Positions 19,604 through 29,507 of a DNA stretch of 64,000 nt are shown here, in pieces; the first letter of the stretch is position 1, and every line of letters starts with the position of its first letter. The position numbers were made by a program, and so were the translations under genes. The notes beneath the pieces were generated by a model that did no database searches, was not told where the DNA came from, and saw only the letters and a list, made by a program, of their open reading frames with translations. The DNA comes from GWE2-42-39 sp963668595 (lineage in GTDB: Bacteria > Bacteroidota > Bacteroidia > Bacteroidales > Prolixibacteraceae), in assembly GCA_963668595.1 (NCBI GenBank), contig OY764876.1, forward strand, positions 1,860,001 through 1,924,000. The letters run 5' to 3'.

Positions 19604-19888
19604 TTATTTTACTTTGTCCTTAACTTGAGCTACAAATGTTTTCGCTGGTTTGAACGAAGGAATATTGTGCTCAGGAATAATAATTGTAGTATTTTTCGAA
19701 ATATTACGTGCTGTTTTCTCAGCTCTTTTTTTCACGATGAAGCTACCGAAACCGCGCAGGTAAACGTTCTTACCATCAGTTAATGAGTCTTTTACAGTTT
19801 CCATAAAAGCTTCAACTGCTTTCTGTACAGTCACTTTTTCGATTCCTGTGTTCTTGCTTACTTCGTTAACAATATCTGCTTTAGTCAT
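19604..19888 (-). CDS. hup: HU-family DNA-binding protein
   Basis: The 94-aa histone-like protein compacts and bends DNA as a dimer. It has the HU N-terminal helices (MTKADIVNEVSKNTGI), the GFGSFIVKKRAEKTARN segment that leads into the beta arm, a P in IPEHNIPSFKP at the arm tip and the C-terminal FKPAKTF. Length matches HU. It starts at ATG, with a Bacteroidetes-type -7 box about 53 bp upstream, and is followed by the 30-aa ribosomal-type gene. Confidence 0.95.
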   Translation of the reverse strand: MTKADIVNEVSKNTGIEKVTVQKAVEAFMETVKDSLTDGKNVYLRGFGSFIVKKRAEKTARNISKNTTIIIPEHNIPSFKPAKTFVAQVKDKVK

Positions 19889-19940
19889 TTCTTAAAATAT
19901 TTAGTTTTCAACAAATTATATTTAAAAATCAATTGGTGTG

Positions 19941-19948
19941 CAAAAATA
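19941..19948 (-). promoter_or_regulatory. -7 box of the HU operon
   Basis: On the minus strand this reads TATTTTTG, an exact TAnnTTTG box 53 bp upstream of the HU ATG. The -33 position has only a weak TTCG. The leader is AT-rich, as expected for a highly expressed gene. Confidence 0.45.
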
Positions 19949-20027
19949 AAAATTATTCAATAAATACGAATACTCTGGTTGAATTATTTTTACAAATCGA
20001 AAAGTTTTTAAAATACTGAGAAAGAAC

Positions 20028-21086
20028 ATGCAGCATTTCAAACAACATATCCATGCCTGGTATGCCCGTCATAAGCGGGATTTGCCATGGAGAGAGACCA
20101 CCAGCCCTTATTACATCTGGCTGTCAGAAATTATTTTGCAACAAACCCGAGTAGTTCAGGGAATTGACTATTATTATCGTTTTACCGAACAATTCCCTGC
20201 CCTTTCGGATTTGGCAAATGCGGACGAAGAAGAAGTTTTAAAATTGTGGCAGGGTTTGGGCTACTACAGTCGGGCACGCAACCTGCATCAAACAGCAAAA
20301 GATATACTTCTTTATTATAATGGTATATTTCCGGCCGATTATGCAGCATTGAAAAAGCTAAAAGGAATTGGCGACTACACCGCATCGGCAATTGCATCCA
20401 TTGCTTTCAACCTGCCCTATGCAGCGGTGGACGGAAATGTTTTCCGTGTTTTGTCGCGCTTCTTCGGAATTGCACTCCCTATCGATAGCCGGGAAGGCGA
20501 AAAAGCATTCAGAGAATTGGCCAACGAATTAATTCGAAAAGAAAATGCCCCGGGAATGCACAACCAGGCAATGATGGAATTTGGAGCCCTGCAATGTGTT
20601 CCGGCAAAACCCGACTGCAATACATGCCCACTTGCCGACAGATGTTTTGCTCTACAAAAAGGGCAAATCGACCAACTTCCGGTAAAAAAGAACAAAACCA
20701 AAGTCCGTGATCGCTATTTTAACTACCTGGTAATTGAAGAAAATAACTTTCTGTTCCTGCAAAAGCGAACGAAAAAAGATATATGGATGAACCTGTACGA
20801 GTTCCCGCTAATTGAAACCGGCGAAAAAGTTTCGGTAGAAAGTCTGTTGGATGATAAGAACACGACCATTTTCAATGAGTTCAAAAACCTCACGTTCGTC
20901 GCAGCCAGTAATTGGCAAACACATTTATTAAGCCATCAGAAAATACATTACCGTTTTATTCAGTTACAAACAGAAGAATCAAAGAAAATAAGAGATAGCT
21001 TGCTTCGGGTAGATAAAAAAGATATTTTTACCTTTGCTGTACCGAAATTAATCGAGAAATTTGTAAACAAAATAATGCATTTATAG
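20028..21086 (+). CDS. mutY: A/G-specific adenine glycosylase MutY
   Basis: MutY removes adenine opposite 8-oxoguanine. This 352-aa protein shows the catalytic glutamate motif LSEIILQQTRV (E34), the helix-hairpin-helix LKGIGDYTASAIASIA and the catalytic aspartate in AAVDGNVFRVLSR. A [4Fe-4S] loop with spacing C190-X6-C197-X2-C200-X5-C206 follows. A C-terminal NUDIX-like 8-oxoG recognition domain covers about 225-350. It heads a run of plus-strand genes (ssb, gldE, gldD, PPTase), a neighbourhood seen often in Bacteroidota. Confidence 0.97.
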   Translation: MQHFKQHIHAWYARHKRDLPWRETTSPYYIWLSEIILQQTRVVQGIDYYYRFTEQFPALSDLANADEEEVLKLWQGLGYYSRARNLHQTAKDILLYYNGIFPADYAALKKLKGIGDYTASAIASIAFNLPYAAVDGNVFRVLSRFFGIALPIDSREGEKAFRELANELIRKENAPGMHNQAMMEFGALQCVPAKPDCNTCPLADRCFALQKGQIDQLPVKKNKTKVRDRYFNYLVIEENNFLFLQKRTKKDIWMNLYEFPLIETGEKVSVESLLDDKNTTIFNEFKNLTFVAASNWQTHLLSHQKIHYRFIQLQTEESKKIRDSLLRVDKKDIFTFAVPKLIEKFVNKIMHL

Positions 21087-21215
21087 CTTGTCCATGCTGC
21101 AAGTGCAGCCACTCGTACAAAAAACATATATGTTCGCGGAAAAGTGGATTTTCACGCTTGATTTGTTTGAGGGAATTTGCGTAAATTATTATTGTTAATT
21201 TTAAAACATGAATGT

Positions 21216-21650
21216 ATGTCTGTGAATAAAGTAATTTTAGTCGGAAACGTCGGGAAAGATCCCGAAGTTCGTCATCTTGACAAAGGTGTCGCTGTAGCAA
21301 ATTTCTCTCTTGCAACCACCGAAACGTATTTGGATAAAAACGGCGAAAAAGTAAGCACCACCGAATGGCACAATATTGTTGTTTGGCGAGGGCTGGCCGA
21401 AGTAGCAGAAAAATACGTAACAAAAGGCCGTCAATTGTATATCGAAGGTCGTATCCGCACTCGTTCGTGGGACGACAAAGATGGACAAAAACGCTATACT
21501 ACTGAAATTTATGGCGATGTGATGCAATTACTTGGCCGTCGCGAAGACAATGGCCCGGGAGCGCCACAATCAGCCCCTGCTCCGGCAATGGAATCTTCTG
21601 TTCAGGAACCAGATTTCTCGCAGCCGGAAGAAGACGATTTACCATTTTAA
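21216..21650 (+). CDS. ssb: single-stranded DNA-binding protein
   Basis: From the ATG at 21216 the protein is 144 aa and begins SVNKVILVGNVGKDPEVR, the standard SSB opening, so the longer in-frame extension from 21177 is not used. The OB fold contains TEWHNIVVWRGLAEVAEKYV and KGRQLYIEGRIRTRSW. A flexible P/A/Q-rich linker ends in the acidic tip EEDDLPF, the protein-interaction tail of SSB. It acts in replication and repair and lies directly after mutY. Confidence 0.97.
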   Translation: MSVNKVILVGNVGKDPEVRHLDKGVAVANFSLATTETYLDKNGEKVSTTEWHNIVVWRGLAEVAEKYVTKGRQLYIEGRIRTRSWDDKDGQKRYTTEIYGDVMQLLGRREDNGPGAPQSAPAPAMESSVQEPDFSQPEEDDLPF

Positions 21651-21670
21651 TAACTAAAACGATTTGATCC

Positions 21671-22996
21671 TTGGAAACAGACCCTTTGCCCACGCATTTA
21701 CTTTTCACCGGTGAGATACAATTTTTCCCGATAAGCACTGGTGTTATTCTTAGTTTGTTGGTAGTTGTGTTATTGCTGATTTTTTCAGCACTGATTTCGG
21801 GATCAGAAGTAGCTTATTTTTCGTTGGGACCTACAGAACGGGAACAACTAAAATCGAATAAAAACAGACGAAACAGTTTTGCACTGCGGAATCTGGAATC
21901 TCCGGAGAAATTATTGGCCACGATACTTGTGGCCAATAATTTTGTTAATGTCGGAATCGTTATTCTTTCTTCTTACATTACCTCCAATCTGGTTGATTTT
22001 TCGGAAGCGCCCACGCTGGGGTTCATCATTCAGGTGGTTGTAATCACATTTTTTCTGCTTCTTTTTGGCGAAATTATACCCAAAGTGTATGCGGCTCGTT
22101 TTGCGCTTAAAGTGGCTATTTTCATGTCCCTTCCTCTGTTGGTACTGGAAAAAATTCTTCGCCCTATCAATTCGATATTGATTTATTCGACTTCGTTTGT
22201 AAATAAACGAATGCAGAAACACAAACAGAATATTTCGGTAGATGAATTGTCGCAAGCACTGGAAATGACCGCCGATCATGAAATATCGGAAGACAAGGAA
22301 ATTCTGGAAGGAATTGTCAAATTCGGAAACAAAAGTGTGGTTGAAATAATGCATCCCCGTGTTGATGTTGTTGCGCTCGACATTCGCGAAAATTTCGAGA
22401 AAGTAATTGCTGTAATCAACGATTCGGGTTATTCGCGCATTCCGGTATATTCGGGTACTTTCGACAATATCCGGGGAATTCTGTACATCAAAGACCTACT
22501 GCCTCACATTCACAAGAATACCAATTTCAAGTGGCAAACAATCATTCGCCCGCCATTTTATGTACCGGAAACCAAGAAAATTGACGATTTGCTCGAAGAT
22601 TTTCAGAAAAACAAAGTACACATGGCCATTGTTGTGGACGAATATGGAGGTACATCAGGAATTGTTACACTCGAAGATATTTTGGAAGAAATTATCGGCG
22701 ACATCAGCGATGAGTTTGATGAAGATGAAAATATATTCACGCGTATTGATGAAAACAAATATCTTTTTGACGGAAAAGTTTTACTGAATGATTTTTATAA
22801 GATAGTGGACTGTTCCGACGATATTTTTGAAGATGTAAAAGGAGAAGCCGACACTCTGGCCGGATTAATTCTGGAACTAAAAGGTGAATTTCCGAAGCGT
22901 TTCGACAAAATAAATTGTAAAAATTTCGTTTTCTCTATTGAGGCTGTTGATAACCGGCGTATCCGGCAAATCAAAGTCGAAATTTTCAATCAATAA
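21671..22996 (+). CDS. gldE: GldE-like CNNM/CBS-domain membrane protein
   Basis: The 441-aa protein has an N-terminal CNNM (DUF21) domain with about four membrane helices, including LISGSEVAYFSLGPTE and LLFGEIIPKVYA. A CBS pair follows (about 205-330, VVDEYGGTSGIVTLEDILEEIIGD), and a CorC/HlyC domain ends the protein. In gliding Bacteroidota GldE is needed alongside GldD. The start appears to be TTG at 21671 because no ATG occurs before the first helix. It is followed 9 bp later by gldD, which supports the name. In non-gliding species the role is unclear, probably metal or envelope homeostasis. Confidence 0.88.
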   Translation: METDPLPTHLLFTGEIQFFPISTGVILSLLVVVLLLIFSALISGSEVAYFSLGPTEREQLKSNKNRRNSFALRNLESPEKLLATILVANNFVNVGIVILSSYITSNLVDFSEAPTLGFIIQVVVITFFLLLFGEIIPKVYAARFALKVAIFMSLPLLVLEKILRPINSILIYSTSFVNKRMQKHKQNISVDELSQALEMTADHEISEDKEILEGIVKFGNKSVVEIMHPRVDVVALDIRENFEKVIAVINDSGYSRIPVYSGTFDNIRGILYIKDLLPHIHKNTNFKWQTIIRPPFYVPETKKIDDLLEDFQKNKVHMAIVVDEYGGTSGIVTLEDILEEIIGDISDEFDEDENIFTRIDENKYLFDGKVLLNDFYKIVDCSDDIFEDVKGEADTLAGLILELKGEFPKRFDKINCKNFVFSIEAVDNRRIRQIKVEIFNQ

Positions 22997-23005
22997 AATT
23001 CAGCT

Positions 23006-23581
23006 ATGAGATTTAAACGGAGTTTTATTTTAATACTGTGTTTGACCGTTTTTGGGGCCTGCAAACACGAATATACGCCCAAACCCCGGGCCTATTTCCG
23101 AATTGCATTTCCTGAAAAAGCTTATCATCCGATTTCCATCGATTTGCCCTATTCGTTTGATATTGCCGACTATTCGAAAGCGGAGCCGGATTCGGATCGT
23201 TTTGCCGAGCCGTACTGGATTAACATTGAAACTCCGGCAAATAAAGCTGAGTTACATATCAGCTATGCCCGGCTTGCAAACAATTTGCCTGATCACATCG
23301 AAAATTCGCGAAAATTCGTTTACAAACACACAATCAAGGCCGATGCAATTGAAGAAGAATCGTACATTGACAAAGAGAATAAGGTGTATGGTACGATTTT
23401 TTACATTGATGGGAATGCCGCATCGCCGGTTCAGTTTTACCTGACCGACAGTACGCATAATTTCTTGCGCGGTGCTTTGTACATTCGCGAATTGCCAAAT
23501 ATCGATTCCATCCGACCGGTAATCAATTTCTTGAAACCTGACGTAATTCGGTTAATCGAAACTACCCGCTGGAAAAGTTAG
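23006..23581 (+). CDS. gldD: gliding-motility-type lipoprotein GldD
   Basis: The 191-aa protein is a lipoprotein: the signal ends in the lipobox FGAC with Cys19. It has the GldD pattern YTPKPRAYFRIAFPEKAY, then a compact globular domain ending in the FLKPDVIRLIETTRW region. It directly follows gldE, the conserved partner, and precedes the phosphopantetheinyl transferase by one base. GldD is required for gliding and type IX secretion-related functions in Flavobacterium. Here the sequence supports the family, not a motile phenotype. Confidence 0.88.
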   Translation: MRFKRSFILILCLTVFGACKHEYTPKPRAYFRIAFPEKAYHPISIDLPYSFDIADYSKAEPDSDRFAEPYWINIETPANKAELHISYARLANNLPDHIENSRKFVYKHTIKADAIEEESYIDKENKVYGTIFYIDGNAASPVQFYLTDSTHNFLRGALYIRELPNIDSIRPVINFLKPDVIRLIETTRWKS

Positions 23582-23582
23582 C

Positions 23583-24206
23583 ATGCCTGTTATCGAAAAA
23601 ATACAATCATCAGAAAGTATTATTGGGGTATTCCAACTTCAGGAGACTATTGATGAACTTGAAAAGTTATATTCAGATATAAGAAACAGCGACGAACAAA
23701 TTCGGTCATTTCAACACGAAAAAAGAAAACGCGAATGGTTGGCCGTGCGAATTTTAATTGCCCAACTACTCGAAACTGATTTCGCTATTGAATACGATAA
23801 AAATGGTCGCCCAAATATTCGGCACGAGAAATATCATTACCTCAGCATCAGTCACTCGTCCGAATATGTAGCCGTGTATATTCATCAAACCAAATCAGTA
23901 GGAATTGACATTGAAAGCCTCGATCGTCGTTTTGCTTATGTCGAAAAAAAATATCTTTCTGAAGATGAATTGGTACAAGTGCAAAATCATCCGCATTTCA
24001 GAGCGATTTACTGGTGTTGCAAAGAAGCGATTTTTAAATGGGCCGGACGCGAGGGAGTTGACTTCCGGAAGCAGATAAACATCAAGCCATTTCTACCTGA
24101 TTCAGAACAAATTATTCAGGCTGATTTTTACGATATCCGAGCCAATTACGTAGTCCAACTCAGGTTCATTATTTTCCGCCAACAAGTCATTGTTTTTACC
24201 CTGTAA
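23583..24206 (+). CDS. 4'-phosphopantetheinyl transferase
   Basis: This 207-aa Sfp-type enzyme transfers the phosphopantetheine arm of CoA to carrier proteins. The magnesium-binding motif VGIDIES has D109 and E111, and the WCCKEAIFKW motif has K147-E148-A149. An SHS-type substrate loop (LSISHSSEYVAV) precedes them. Length fits the two-lobed Sfp family rather than the short AcpS. It is the last gene of the mutY-ssb-gldE-gldD run. The target carrier protein is unknown. Confidence 0.85.
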   Translation: MPVIEKIQSSESIIGVFQLQETIDELEKLYSDIRNSDEQIRSFQHEKRKREWLAVRILIAQLLETDFAIEYDKNGRPNIRHEKYHYLSISHSSEYVAVYIHQTKSVGIDIESLDRRFAYVEKKYLSEDELVQVQNHPHFRAIYWCCKEAIFKWAGREGVDFRKQINIKPFLPDSEQIIQADFYDIRANYVVQLRFIIFRQQVIVFTL

Positions 24207-24319
24207 ACGATTTAAAATTTTACCGGTTCTGTTTTCTTTCAGTACATAAATCTTCATTCGGGTTATTTGTCTTTTGTTTTTTTCATTCATATTTGTAGCA
24301 ATATTGAGATGAAAATTGC

Positions 24320-24934
24320 ATGATTGAGACGAGAGATTACATATTGTGGGATAGTTTTAAAAATGGAAGCGAACACGCGCTTTCCTTGATTTACAAAGAA
24401 CATTATTCTGCATTATTTTATTACGGACGAAAAATCATGCAGGACGAAGAACTAATAAAAGATTTAATTCACGAGCTTTTCGAAGAACTAATCAGAGCCG
24501 GGGCACGCCTTTCGGATACCGACAATATTCGCTATTACCTACTAAAAAGCCTTCGGTATAAACTGCTTAAAAAATCTGATTCGAAAGTTGAAAACCGTAC
24601 AAATATAAAAAGCGATCATCCCGAGTTTGGAATTGTAGATTCGATTGAAAAACAGATGATTCTCGATGAGATTGACGAAACCCGACGGGAACAAATTAAA
24701 GAAGCGGTTTGCCGACTGTCGTCAAAACAACAGGAAATTATTTACCTGCGCTTTTATAACGACATGAACTACGAGCAAATTGCCGAAATATTTCAAACAG
24801 GCATCCAAACCGTGCGTAACCTTATGCACCGCGCACTTCGTTCGCTGCAAGAAGACCTAAAAAAAAATGGAACCGATTTATTTACGCTTCTATTCTTCCT
24901 CAACAAAAATCATTATCAAACGGTTATCAATTAA
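24320..24934 (+). CDS. ECF-type RNA polymerase sigma factor of a SusCD locus
   Basis: The 204-aa sigma-70-family factor has region 2 (YKEHYSALFYYGRKIM, DLIHELFEELI) and region 4 with an HTH (LSSKQQEIIYLRFYNDMNYEQIAEIF, IQTVRNLMHRALRSL). The middle linker is short, as in ECF factors. It lies 145 bp upstream of fecR and in front of an STN-bearing SusC, the standard trans-envelope signalling set. Ligand binding at SusC would release this factor from the anti-sigma protein to raise transcription of the locus. Confidence 0.9.
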   Translation: MIETRDYILWDSFKNGSEHALSLIYKEHYSALFYYGRKIMQDEELIKDLIHELFEELIRAGARLSDTDNIRYYLLKSLRYKLLKKSDSKVENRTNIKSDHPEFGIVDSIEKQMILDEIDETRREQIKEAVCRLSSKQQEIIYLRFYNDMNYEQIAEIFQTGIQTVRNLMHRALRSLQEDLKKNGTDLFTLLFFLNKNHYQTVIN

Positions 24935-25079
24935 ATATCTCCCATCACCCTTCTTTTTTCTATGCATACGAAGGTGAGTATTGACACAAAAAATCGATTT
25001 TGTGCTATAAAACATATTTTTCACCTAGTATATCTTCCCCATTCGATCCATTTAGTTATAAAAATGAGCTGAAAATTAT

Positions 25080-26087
25080 ATGGACAACCCTCACTATAGC
25101 GTAGAAGAACTTATCGATCGGCCTGATTTCAGAGAATGGACGCTTGATCCTCAACGAGGAAATCAGTACTGGACAAAACTACAACGCGAACAAGAGCCAA
25201 TGCGGCCAATCATACACGAGGCTTCCCGAATTGTGAAACTTCTTTCGTGGGAAGAGCCCAAACTCCCGAAAAATGAATATTCGAACTCGCTAAGCCGACT
25301 TCAAAAAGAAATAACACAAATAAAAGTTCGCAGCAAAAAAGCAACCTTCGATTTTTCGTGGTTGAAAGTAGCAGCAGTGCTCTTACCTATATTTGTGGCT
25401 GCAACAACTTACTATTTCTTTGCACCCCGCCAACAAAGCGAGTTCAAAAATATTGTATTTACCACTCCTGCCGGACAAAATTCATCAATCACGTTGCCCG
25501 ATGGATCTGAAGTGATGCTAAAAGGATCGACTCGCATTGAGGTATCCGAAGGATACGGCAAACACAACCGGAATATTGAAATCGACGGAGAAGCATTCTT
25601 CTCTGTCCAACGCAACGAAGAACTTCCTTTCCAGGTAAAAGCAGCTTCATTTCTGGTTCGGGTGTTGGGCACACGTTTTAACATGAAAGCTTATTCTGAA
25701 GATCCAAGCATTTACACCACACTGGTACACGGAAAAATTGAAGTAAACGAAGCAATAAGTCATCACCATTCAATATTGACCCCAGGAGATCAATTGGTTT
25801 TCATGAAAGACAGCCTGATTGCCCGGAAACAAAAAGTAAACACACAGTTTTTCGACCGCTGGCACGGTCAGGGTATGATTTACGAAAAGGTTCCAGTAGT
25901 GCAAATTATAAAAGACATTGAACGAATTTACGATGTGCACGTGCAATACAATGGCGATTTTTTATCGAAAAAAGTGCTGACTTGTGTTTTTGAACCGGGA
26001 GAACCATTGGAGAAAGTTCTTCAGGTAATTGCTCGTACCGCTTCATTTAAGTACGAGATTGACAATAGAAACATAATCATAAAGTAA
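25080..26087 (+). CDS. FecR-family anti-sigma factor
   Basis: The 335-aa protein has a cytoplasmic N-terminal part (about 1-93), a membrane helix near 94-114 and a periplasmic FecR domain (FTTPAGQNSSITLPDGSEVML and a later GEAFFSVQ, residues ~140-235). A C-terminal DUF4974 domain (~265-335, VQIIKDIERIYDV) follows. It should hold the upstream ECF sigma factor and read the signal from the STN domain of the adjacent SusC in the periplasm. Confidence 0.92.
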   Translation: MDNPHYSVEELIDRPDFREWTLDPQRGNQYWTKLQREQEPMRPIIHEASRIVKLLSWEEPKLPKNEYSNSLSRLQKEITQIKVRSKKATFDFSWLKVAAVLLPIFVAATTYYFFAPRQQSEFKNIVFTTPAGQNSSITLPDGSEVMLKGSTRIEVSEGYGKHNRNIEIDGEAFFSVQRNEELPFQVKAASFLVRVLGTRFNMKAYSEDPSIYTTLVHGKIEVNEAISHHHSILTPGDQLVFMKDSLIARKQKVNTQFFDRWHGQGMIYEKVPVVQIIKDIERIYDVHVQYNGDFLSKKVLTCVFEPGEPLEKVLQVIARTASFKYEIDNRNIIIK

Positions 26088-26210
26088 AATAACAGCCTAT
26101 GTGTTAAACGATTGAAAAACAAAAAACACCGGAGATGCTGGCACATACACCGGTGCTAAATCTGTAAAAAACAATTTATTAGTCAAGTAATTAACTAACA
26201 TGGTAAAATT

Positions 26211-29200
26211 ATGAAAAAAAAATGGAGTGGCTGTGTTCTCTTCCGAAAAACACATCCCGGTAAACTTTTAAAAATTATGAAAGTAATGGTATTTCTGATG
26301 CTGGTTGGAATCATGCATGTATCGGCTAGTGTGTATTCCCAAACAGCAAAATTCTCTATGAATCTGAAACAGGTAGCAGTAATTGATGTACTGAAAGCGA
26401 TTGAAGCTCAAAGTGAATTTCGTGTTGCGTACAACAATTCCGATTTCGATGTAAACAGAAAAGTGAATGTATCGGCCGATAACGCCAATGTGGAAGAAAT
26501 TCTGAAAGACCTGCTGGAAGGCACCAGTCTTTCGTATTCAATCATCGACCGTCATATCATCATTTCCACCGAAGCAAAAAAATTGCAATTCAGTGGTCTG
26601 GCACAAGGAAATATAGCTATTTCAGGAAAAGTAACCGATGAATCAGGAGAACCGTTGCCCGGAGTTGCTGTAATGGTGAAAGGATCAAATATCGGAACAA
26701 CTACCAATGCTGAAGGAGTTTACCATTTGAGTGAGGTTCCGGAAAATGCCACATTGCTTTTCTCTTTTGTTGGAATGAAAGCCCAGGAACTGGCCATAGA
26801 AGGTCGTTCGCAAATCAATGTAAAACTGATTGAAGAATCAATTGGTATCGACGAGGTTGTTGCTGTCGGCTATGGATCGTTCCAGAAAAAAGAACTTACC
26901 AGTGCCGTTTCGAGCATTGGAAGTAAAGAACTTTTGCAAGGATCAGTAAACAGTCCGATACAAATGCTCGACGGTAAAGTTGCCGGAGTTTCTATTTCGA
27001 ACCCTGCTGCCGCCGACCCCAACCGTTCTACGGATGTACAAGTACGTGGAGCCTCATCCATTGATGCAGGGAATGGCCCGCTGATTATCATCGACGGTAT
27101 GCCTGGCGGTGATTTGCGCAATATTGCACAACAAGATATTGAATCGATGACTGTACTGAAAGACGGTTCTGCCGCAGCAATCTATGGTTCGCGTGCTGCA
27201 AACGGGGTTATTCTGATTCAGACAAAACGAGGCAAATCAGGAAAAGTGACTGTGACCTACGATAGCTACATCGACCACGACGTAGTTGCAGCCAAACCTG
27301 ATATTTTATCCGCTGAACAGTTTCTCGAACATAAAATTGATGTGGATCGCGGTGCCAGAACCAATTGGTACGACGAATTAATTCGCACCAACAACTTCGG
27401 ACAAAACCACTTTATGTCGGTTTCCGGAGGTAATGAAAACACTATTTTCCGTATTTCGGCTAACTACCGCGAAAAAACAGCGATCGACATCGCTTCGGAA
27501 AGAAAAGAAACAGGTATTCGCGCCAGTTTCCAACAAAAAGCACTGGACGGATTTATTGAATTGAGCGGAAATCTTTCGTACAAGGATGCCAAAGAAGAAT
27601 ATACCAACTACGGAGTTTTCCAACAGGCTGTAAAATTGAATCCAACCATTCCGGTTTACGACGAAAATGAATCGTCAGGCTATTACCGCATGTATGGTTA
27701 TGCAACCTACAACCCAATTCAGGAATTAAAAGAACGCGAAAACGGAGCCGATCAGGAATATTCAATCATCGACTTCAACGTAAAATTTAATCTGCTGAGA
27801 AATCTGAACACAGAAGTAAAACTGGCTCGCCAGCGTCACGACGAATTCCGCAGAGAATATTATACTTCGAAATCGAAAGAATCGGTTGACAACAACCGCA
27901 CCGGACGTGCCCGTCTCGAAAATGAAAAATGGGTGGACTACACACTGGAATGGATTGGTAACTATTATACCACCATCGACAAACATAATATTAAATTAAT
28001 GGGAGGTTACTCGTACCAGGAATTTAACAACTACGGATTCTGGGCTGAAAATATGGACTTCCCATCAGATGCTTTCGCTTACAACAATCTGGATGCAGGT
28101 AGATGGCAATTGGAGAAAGGACGTTTGGGAATGGATTCGTGGAGAAGCAAAGAAAAAACCATTGCATTCTTTGGTCGTGCCAACTATAATTTCGATGACA
28201 AATTTTTATTCTCAGGATCAATCCGTTACGAAGGAAACACCAAATTCGGCGCCGACAACAAATGGGGAACATTCCCTGCTGCATCAGCCGCATGGCGTAT
28301 TTCACAAATGGACTGGATGGAAAATGCAACCTTTGTTGACGACCTGAAAGTACGTTTATCGTATGGTGAAACAGGTCGTTCGGGCTTTGGCCGCTATGCT
28401 TCGCTGGCTCGCTATCAGGGCTACGGAAAATGGCAAAACGACGAAGGTCAATGGATTCAGGTATATGGCCCGGCTAACAACCCTAACCCAAACTTGCGCT
28501 GGGAAAAACAAATTTCGTACAACCTGGGAGCCGACTTCTCTTTATTTAAGAAGCGCGTTTCAGGTAGTATCGACGCATTCATCCGCAAAGGAAAAGATGT
28601 TATTTCGAACTACGATGCTCCGGTTCCTCCGTTCCTCCATGACCAGATTTTCACCAATGTTGCCTCTTCCAGCTCAAAAGGAGTTGAATTGTTGCTGAAT
28701 TGGAATGCTGTAACAAAAGATCAATTCACTTACACAACCAATATTACAGCTTCGTATATCAAATCAAAACTCGATAAATTTTCGAACGGAACATTTACCA
28801 AAGGATACATGAACCGCGTTTCATTGCCGTCTCCTGGCAACCCGGGCGAGGCTCAGCGTCTGGAAGATAATACTGAAATTGGTAGTTTCTACGGATATAA
28901 ATACGCAGGAGTAAACGAAGATGGTAAAATTATGATCTGGCGAGATGGCGTAGTTGGTTCGGAAAAAGTAATTGCCTCTTCCGAAGCTAAAGAAACCGAC
29001 AAAGGTTATATCGGACATGGATCACCTCACGTTGAATTATCATGGGGAAATACTTTCACTTACAAAAATTTCGACCTGATGCTTTATTTCAGAGGCCGCT
29101 TCGATTACCAAATCCTGAATACCTACCAAATGTACTACGGGTTGGTTGCTGAACCAGGTGTGAACTTGCTCCAGGATGCATATTCCCGCAATGGCCAAAT

Positions 29201-29474
29201 CACTTCAGGAAAAATAATTTGTGATTATTTCCTCGAAAATGGCGACTACCTGAAACTCGACAACATAACATTGGGCTGGACTCCAAAAATTTACAGTAAA
29301 ATCATCCGCAACATGCGTGTATATGCTACAGCCAAAAATGTATTCACTATTACCAAATTCACCGGGCTTGATCCAACAACTGTTTCAACAACAGGTCTGG
29401 AACCTGGAATTCTTAGTTTGGATGTTTATCCGATAACCCGAAACTATACTTTGGGTGTTCAGATCACATTTTAA
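26211..29474 (+). CDS. SusC/RagA TonB-dependent transporter with STN signalling domain
   Basis: The 1087-aa outer-membrane transporter begins with a long signal region. A secretin/TonB N-terminal STN domain follows (about 48-115, KQVAVIDVLKAIEAQSEF), then a CarboxypepD_reg-like domain (about 135-210, ISGKVTDESGEPLPGVAV) and the SusC box near DEVVAVGYG. The plug (VQVRGASSI, SVLKDGSAAAIYGSRAANG) and a large beta-barrel end in an aromatic residue (QITF). The STN domain allows signalling to the FecR protein. It pairs with the SusD gene starting 33 bp later. Substrate is unknown, but the sulfatase nearby points to a sulfated glycan. Confidence 0.95.
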   Translation: MKKKWSGCVLFRKTHPGKLLKIMKVMVFLMLVGIMHVSASVYSQTAKFSMNLKQVAVIDVLKAIEAQSEFRVAYNNSDFDVNRKVNVSADNANVEEILKDLLEGTSLSYSIIDRHIIISTEAKKLQFSGLAQGNIAISGKVTDESGEPLPGVAVMVKGSNIGTTTNAEGVYHLSEVPENATLLFSFVGMKAQELAIEGRSQINVKLIEESIGIDEVVAVGYGSFQKKELTSAVSSIGSKELLQGSVNSPIQMLDGKVAGVSISNPAAADPNRSTDVQVRGASSIDAGNGPLIIIDGMPGGDLRNIAQQDIESMTVLKDGSAAAIYGSRAANGVILIQTKRGKSGKVTVTYDSYIDHDVVAAKPDILSAEQFLEHKIDVDRGARTNWYDELIRTNNFGQNHFMSVSGGNENTIFRISANYREKTAIDIASERKETGIRASFQQKALDGFIELSGNLSYKDAKEEYTNYGVFQQAVKLNPTIPVYDENESSGYYRMYGYATYNPIQELKERENGADQEYSIIDFNVKFNLLRNLNTEVKLARQRHDEFRREYYTSKSKESVDNNRTGRARLENEKWVDYTLEWIGNYYTTIDKHNIKLMGGYSYQEFNNYGFWAENMDFPSDAFAYNNLDAGRWQLEKGRLGMDSWRSKEKTIAFFGRANYNFDDKFLFSGSIRYEGNTKFGADNKWGTFPAASAAWRISQMDWMENATFVDDLKVRLSYGETGRSGFGRYASLARYQGYGKWQNDEGQWIQVYGPANNPNPNLRWEKQISYNLGADFSLFKKRVSGSIDAFIRKGKDVISNYDAPVPPFLHDQIFTNVASSSSKGVELLLNWNAVTKDQFTYTTNITASYIKSKLDKFSNGTFTKGYMNRVSLPSPGNPGEAQRLEDNTEIGSFYGYKYAGVNEDGKIMIWRDGVVGSEKVIASSEAKETDKGYIGHGSPHVELSWGNTFTYKNFDLMLYFRGRFDYQILNTYQMYYGLVAEPGVNLLQDAYSRNGQITSGKIICDYFLENGDYLKLDNITLGWTPKIYSKIIRNMRVYATAKNVFTITKFTGLDPTTVSTTGLEPGILSLDVYPITRNYTLGVQITF

Positions 29475-29507
29475 CAAAACGTATTGATCAATTTAAAATT
29501 TGAGAAG

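Noticed and set aside
26127..26155. CACCGG/CCGGTG inverted repeat in the susC leader
   Set aside because: Only six pairs with a 17-base loop and no T-run; too weak to call a terminator or operator.
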